From Cytophagaceae bacterium (lineage in GTDB: Bacteria; Bacteroidota; Bacteroidia; Cytophagales; Spirosomataceae), in contig CANFVE010000006.1 of NCBI GenBank assembly GCA_947450365.1, forward strand, positions 1-64,000: a stretch of 64,000 nucleotides of DNA, in the 5' to 3' direction. The translations under genes were made by a program, and so were the position numbers. The notes beneath the pieces are model-generated. The model made no database searches and had not been told where the DNA came from. It saw only the letters and a program-made list of their open reading frames with translations. This document shows, piece by piece, positions 60,983 through 64,000 of the stretch; position 1 is the first letter of the stretch, and each line of letters opens with the position of its first letter.

Positions 60983-62194
60983 TTATGCATGTTTTCGTAG
61001 GGATTTCACCACGAAAGCCCAACCGATAAAAACCAAAATACCCGCTGCCAAAAAGGCCGCACCTGGAAAATACACAAAAGACGTTCCTGAGGTAAAATGT
61101 GCAAAAAGATTCGAGGCCACCAAGGGACCTAAAATAGTTGTCACGGATTGTAAACTGGTTAAACCACCTTGTAGTTCACCTTGTTCGTTGGCCCCAACTT
61201 GTTGGCTAATCAAACTCTGCAACGCCGGACCGGCAATTCCTCCTAATCCAAAGGGAACCATAAACGCATACATCATCCAAGAAGAGGTCGCAAAGGCAAA
61301 CAAGAAAAAGCCCATTCCATACAACAACAAGCCATACGATACGGCTCGACTCTCACCAATTTTGGGGATCAAAACCCGATTTAGCCCACCTTGAACACCC
61401 GCCACGATCAATCCCACAAAGGCTAAGGAATAGCCCACTTCAGTTGGGGTCCAAGAAAACACCTTCATCGTAAAATAAGACCATGTACTCGGATGCGCCT
61501 GTCCGGCCAATTGCAAACAAAAGAAGCCAATTACCAATCCTGCAATCACTGGATATTTTGTCAAATGCTTCAAAGATCCCATCGGATTCGCCCGACTCCA
61601 ATCAAAGGACCGCCGATTTTCCTTTGCCAAAGACTCCGGCAACACAAAATATCCATACAGACCATTCAATAGGGTTAACAAGGCTGACACATAAAAGGGA
61701 ACCCGCACGCCAAAACCACCTAAAAATCCACCAATCGCCGGCCCAATGATAAAACCAATTCCGAAGGCCGCTCCCACCATCCCAAAATTCTTCGCACGCT
61801 CCTCGGGTTTTGAGATATCCGCAATATAGGCCTGGGCCGTCGTAAAACTCGCCCCAGTAATACCCGCGAGAAGACGTCCAACGAATAACCAGGTGATATC
61901 CGGGGCATTCGCCAAAATCAAATAATCAATCGAAAAACCAAATAGGGAGGCCAAAATAATCGGTCGACGGCCATATTTATCCGACAATCCACCCAAAATA
62001 GGCGAAAAGAAAAATTGCATGATGGCATAAGACGCCATCAGCCAACCCGAATATTGCGAGGCCACACTTAAATCTCCTCCCGTAAATCCACGAATCAATG
62101 TCGGCATCAGAGGCACAATCAGCCCGATTCCCAACACATCAATCACCATCGTAATGAATATAAATCCAATCGCCGGATTTCGCTTATTTGCCAT
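60983..62194 (-). CDS. MFS transporter, TetA-like drug:H+ antiporter family
   Basis: Membrane transporter of 403 residues with 12 predicted helices. The motif [13 protein letters not shown] lies between helices 2 and 3, and [33 protein letters not shown] is typical of the TCR/Tet subfamily. Substrates of such transporters include tetracycline and other drugs, but the true substrate cannot be read here. It is 8 bp downstream of the Tat-type isomerase-like gene, so the two may work together on a sugar-like compound. Confidence 0.86.
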   Translation of the reverse strand: MANKRNPAIGFIFITMVIDVLGIGLIVPLMPTLIRGFTGGDLSVASQYSGWLMASYAIMQFFFSPILGGLSDKYGRRPIILASLFGFSIDYLILANAPDITWLFVGRLLAGITGASFTTAQAYIADISKPEERAKNFGMVGAAFGIGFIIGPAIGGFLGGFGVRVPFYVSALLTLLNGLYGYFVLPESLAKENRRSFDWSRANPMGSLKHLTKYPVIAGLVIGFFCLQLAGQAHPSTWSYFTMKVFSWTPTEVGYSLAFVGLIVAGVQGGLNRVLIPKIGESRAVSYGLLLYGMGFFLFAFATSSWMMYAFMVPFGLGGIAGPALQSLISQQVGANEQGELQGGLTSLQSVTTILGPLVASNLFAHFTSGTSFVYFPGAAFLAAGILVFIGWAFVVKSLRKHA

Positions 62195-62202
62195 AAAAAG
62201 TA

Positions 62203-63099
62203 TTAAAACGTATAACCGACCTTAGCACTCAAAAAGGTTTTGCTAATCTGACCGCACTCCTTTGGTGTTCTACTTTTGTCCGGCACTGAATCTAACTCCA
62301 CAATAGCCCATCCACTAAATTTAATCTTCTCCATATTCTTAAACACCTCCTCCAAATTCACTTTCCCCTGCCCCAATTCCACGAATTTATACGCGGTAGG
62401 ATTGGATTCCTGACCTTTGATGGGCGACTCCACATCTTTGATATGAAAGGAATGAATGACGTCTTTGTATTTCAAAACAGCCTCTGCGGGATTGCCTCCG
62501 CCTTGGAAATAATGCGCCACATCTAATAATAGGCGCGCATAAGACGGATTCATGTGTTTAACTAACATATCTACTTCCTCTGGCGTCTCTCCAAATTGGT
62601 TCATGTGATTGTGATAAGTCGTCTGAATTCCAATCTCCTTTGTTCTTTTTCCAATCTCATTCATGACTTCTGCCAATCGAATCAATTGGGCTTCGGTCGG
62701 TAATTCACCTTTCTTACGTAAACTATTGGTCAATTGAATCGACGTACCACCTAAGGCTTTTACAAATTTCGCGTGGTTCACATGTTGGTCAATCGTCGCG
62801 GCTTCTTTCGCCGGATCGATTTCCACATTCCCACTGGAAAACATGACTAAATTCAATTTAGCTGCATCGATTTTTTCCTTTAACACCGCCGGATTATCCT
62901 TGTAAACAGGATAGGCATTCGCACGTAATTGAATGCCTTTAAAGCCCAAATCGGCAATATCAATAATCGCTTGCTCATCTTTCCCGTTCCACGTAATGGC
63001 CGAATAACCCATTTTATAGCGTTTTGAAGCTGAAAAGGGTAAGGTGGCTGCGAGGGCCAATAAGGAAGATTGTTGGATAAATGATCGTCTCGTTGTCAT
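62203..63099 (-). CDS. Exported sugar phosphate isomerase/epimerase family protein (Tat-type signal)
   Basis: TIM barrel of 298 residues with an N-terminal MTTRRSFIQQSSLLALAATL that fits a twin-arginine signal (RRSFIQ), so it probably folds before export. Barrel strands include AIIDIADLGFKGIQLRA; metal ligands appear in TTYHNHMNQFGETPEE, LLLDVAHYFQG, HSFHIKDVESP and AIVELDSVPD. Specificity unknown. It lies 15 bp downstream of the GDPD-like gene and upstream of the MFS transporter. Confidence 0.86.
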   Translation of the reverse strand: MTTRRSFIQQSSLLALAATLPFSASKRYKMGYSAITWNGKDEQAIIDIADLGFKGIQLRANAYPVYKDNPAVLKEKIDAAKLNLVMFSSGNVEIDPAKEAATIDQHVNHAKFVKALGGTSIQLTNSLRKKGELPTEAQLIRLAEVMNEIGKRTKEIGIQTTYHNHMNQFGETPEEVDMLVKHMNPSYARLLLDVAHYFQGGGNPAEAVLKYKDVIHSFHIKDVESPIKGQESNPTAYKFVELGQGKVNLEEVFKNMEKIKFSGWAIVELDSVPDKSRTPKECGQISKTFLSAKVGYTF

Positions 63100-63114
63100 A
63101 GGTTTTTGTTTTGT

Positions 63115-63861
63115 TTATTTCACGGCCAATTTCAAAAAATCAGCTAATTCACTCAAATTATCTGTGCCAATGTAATCCACCCCCAGATCCCACAAAGCCT
63201 GATAGGCCATCAAGGTATTTGGCGTAGCCCAAAGGCGTAATTTTCGACCTGATCCGTGCACCCGGTCCACATAGGCCCGCAGCTTATCTTTCATCGCCGG
63301 GGGCATCGGTACCTGCCCGCTCCACATGCCGAATTTATACATGGATTCACTTTCTAGTACCACATAATTACCTAATCCGGCTGGATAAGTCTCTGTTGAC
63401 CGACCATCAAACGTAATCCATGACGGAAAGGTCACATAGTCCTTGATCGCCGGACGATTTCCCGAAATCACAATCCTTAATCCCGATTTCACAAATAAAT
63501 CCTTGTTGGGACTTAGGGCTTGGATTAACAAAGGCAGCGTCGAATCCGCATTCGTCTTAAAATCAATCAAAAATTGATGAAAATTGCCTTGTTTTTTCGC
63601 CTTCAACACCGACACAATCGGATCAATATACAAGGACTTCAGCGTACGATCAGCCTTTAAATCACCTATTTCATGACCGACCAACAACTCCCCTTTCACC
63701 GCATATACATCCGCCTCAATCGACCCAAAACCCAAATTAAAAGCCTCAAAAAATGGTTTTTTATGCTCATAATCATTGTGCGCATGCGCCTTTTTTAAAT
63801 TTTCTTGCGCCATAGCAGGCATCAGAAAACAGCAAAAAGCAACGATAAATAGGTTTTTCAT
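63115..63861 (-). CDS. Secreted glycerophosphodiester phosphodiesterase-like (PI-PLC fold) protein
   Basis: Exported TIM-barrel protein of 248 residues. Signal peptide MKNLFIVAFCCFLMPAMA is followed by KKAHAHNDYEHKKPFFEAFNLGFGSIEADVYAVKGELLVGHE, which holds the first His-Asn, the Glu-Asp pair and the second His of the GDPD/PLC catalytic site, and later RLWATPNTLMAYQALWDLGVDYIGTDNLSEL. Hydrolysis of a glycerophosphodiester is likely; the exact substrate is open. Confidence 0.85.
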   Translation of the reverse strand: MKNLFIVAFCCFLMPAMAQENLKKAHAHNDYEHKKPFFEAFNLGFGSIEADVYAVKGELLVGHEIGDLKADRTLKSLYIDPIVSVLKAKKQGNFHQFLIDFKTNADSTLPLLIQALSPNKDLFVKSGLRIVISGNRPAIKDYVTFPSWITFDGRSTETYPAGLGNYVVLESESMYKFGMWSGQVPMPPAMKDKLRAYVDRVHGSGRKLRLWATPNTLMAYQALWDLGVDYIGTDNLSELADFLKLAVK

Positions 63862-63911
63862 AAGTATAAGTCAATGGTTCAAATGAAAGAGACATTAGCC
63901 CTCCCATCCAC

Positions 63912-64000
63912 TTATCGTTTCAAATAATCGCCCGACGAAATAAAGGTTTTTTCATCCACCGGTCGGTTATACACATAGGCATAACTGGTAATTGTTTCTC
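63912..64000 (-). CDS. C-terminal end of a gamma-glutamylcyclotransferase-like gene (truncated by the window)
   Basis: Reading frame open to the window end, encoding a C-terminus ETITSYAYVYNRPVDEKTF followed by ISSGDYLKR and TAA. The pattern AYVYNRP...SGDYL is that of the AIG2/GGCT-like family. The start and catalytic Glu lie outside. It is 50 bp upstream of the GDPD-like gene. Family call is tentative because only 28 residues are visible. Confidence 0.5.
   Translation of the reverse strand, partial: ETITSYAYVYNRPVDEKTFISSGDYLKR

Overview
The window looks like chromosome of a Bacteroidota bacterium, most likely order Cytophagales (freshwater Aquirufa/Flectobacillus-like; the genus is a guess). 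Evidence: low G+C, TAnnTTTG -7 boxes, few Shine-Dalgarno sites, a PorX regulator of type IX secretion, an Oar-like TonB-dependent receptor, PafA-type phosphatase, menaquinone synthesis, the rpsU-xerC pair, and fused ThrA. It is gene-dense housekeeping DNA. I see no tRNA, rRNA, CRISPR array, insertion sequence or prophage.

Layout. 1-4.5 kb: rpsU-xerC, then thrA-thrB on the minus strand without thrC. 4.5-7.2 kb: exbB-exbD-DUF421 and a Ppx/GppA phosphatase. 7.3-11.7 kb: a TPR protein and a two-module M16 peptidase. 11.7-17.3 kb: bacilliredoxin, the suf operon (sufC-D-S-E-T, no sufB) divergent from sufA across an 11-bp-arm palindrome, and maf. 17.4-18.5 kb: marR-nitroreductase. 18.6-21.9 kb: a compact accessory locus with two small double-glycine-leader peptides, a CarboxypepD_reg surface protein, a YbaB/EbfC-like protein, a miniature HlyD-like adaptor and a convergent XRE regulator. 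22-34 kb: cca, threonylcarbamoyl-AMP synthase, argS, gpx, menA, TPR, AMP nucleosidase, an HsdR_N-type protein, phosphatase, and UDP-glucuronate/UDP-xylose synthesis. 34.2-34.5 kb: a palindrome-rich repeat island. 34.5-48.7 kb: TonB receptor, selD, several small enzymes, pssA, purS, an HNH protein, metF-metH-kdsB. 48.8-64 kb: LysM/RlpA-like protein, DUF2400, galM-like epimerase, a second Ppx beside a degenerate IscA-like protein, porX, ftsE-like, transaldolase, TPR lipoprotein, two sugar isomerase-like proteins, MFS transporter, GDPD-like protein and a truncated gene at the edge.

The best candidate for an undescribed system is the 18.67-21.69 kb peptide locus: two secreted-peptide precursors of complementary character (one hydrophobic, one amphipathic), a strong hairpin just after them, an envelope protein, and an adaptor that appears to lack the usual coiled-coil hairpin, with no peptidase-ABC transporter nearby. 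Two window-wide patterns also stand out. Several genes have a TAnnTTTG box only 4-8 nt before the ATG, which suggests leaderless mRNAs. Five convergent gene pairs overlap by exactly 4 nt through interlocked stop codons. All functional calls come from reading motifs; no database search was run.
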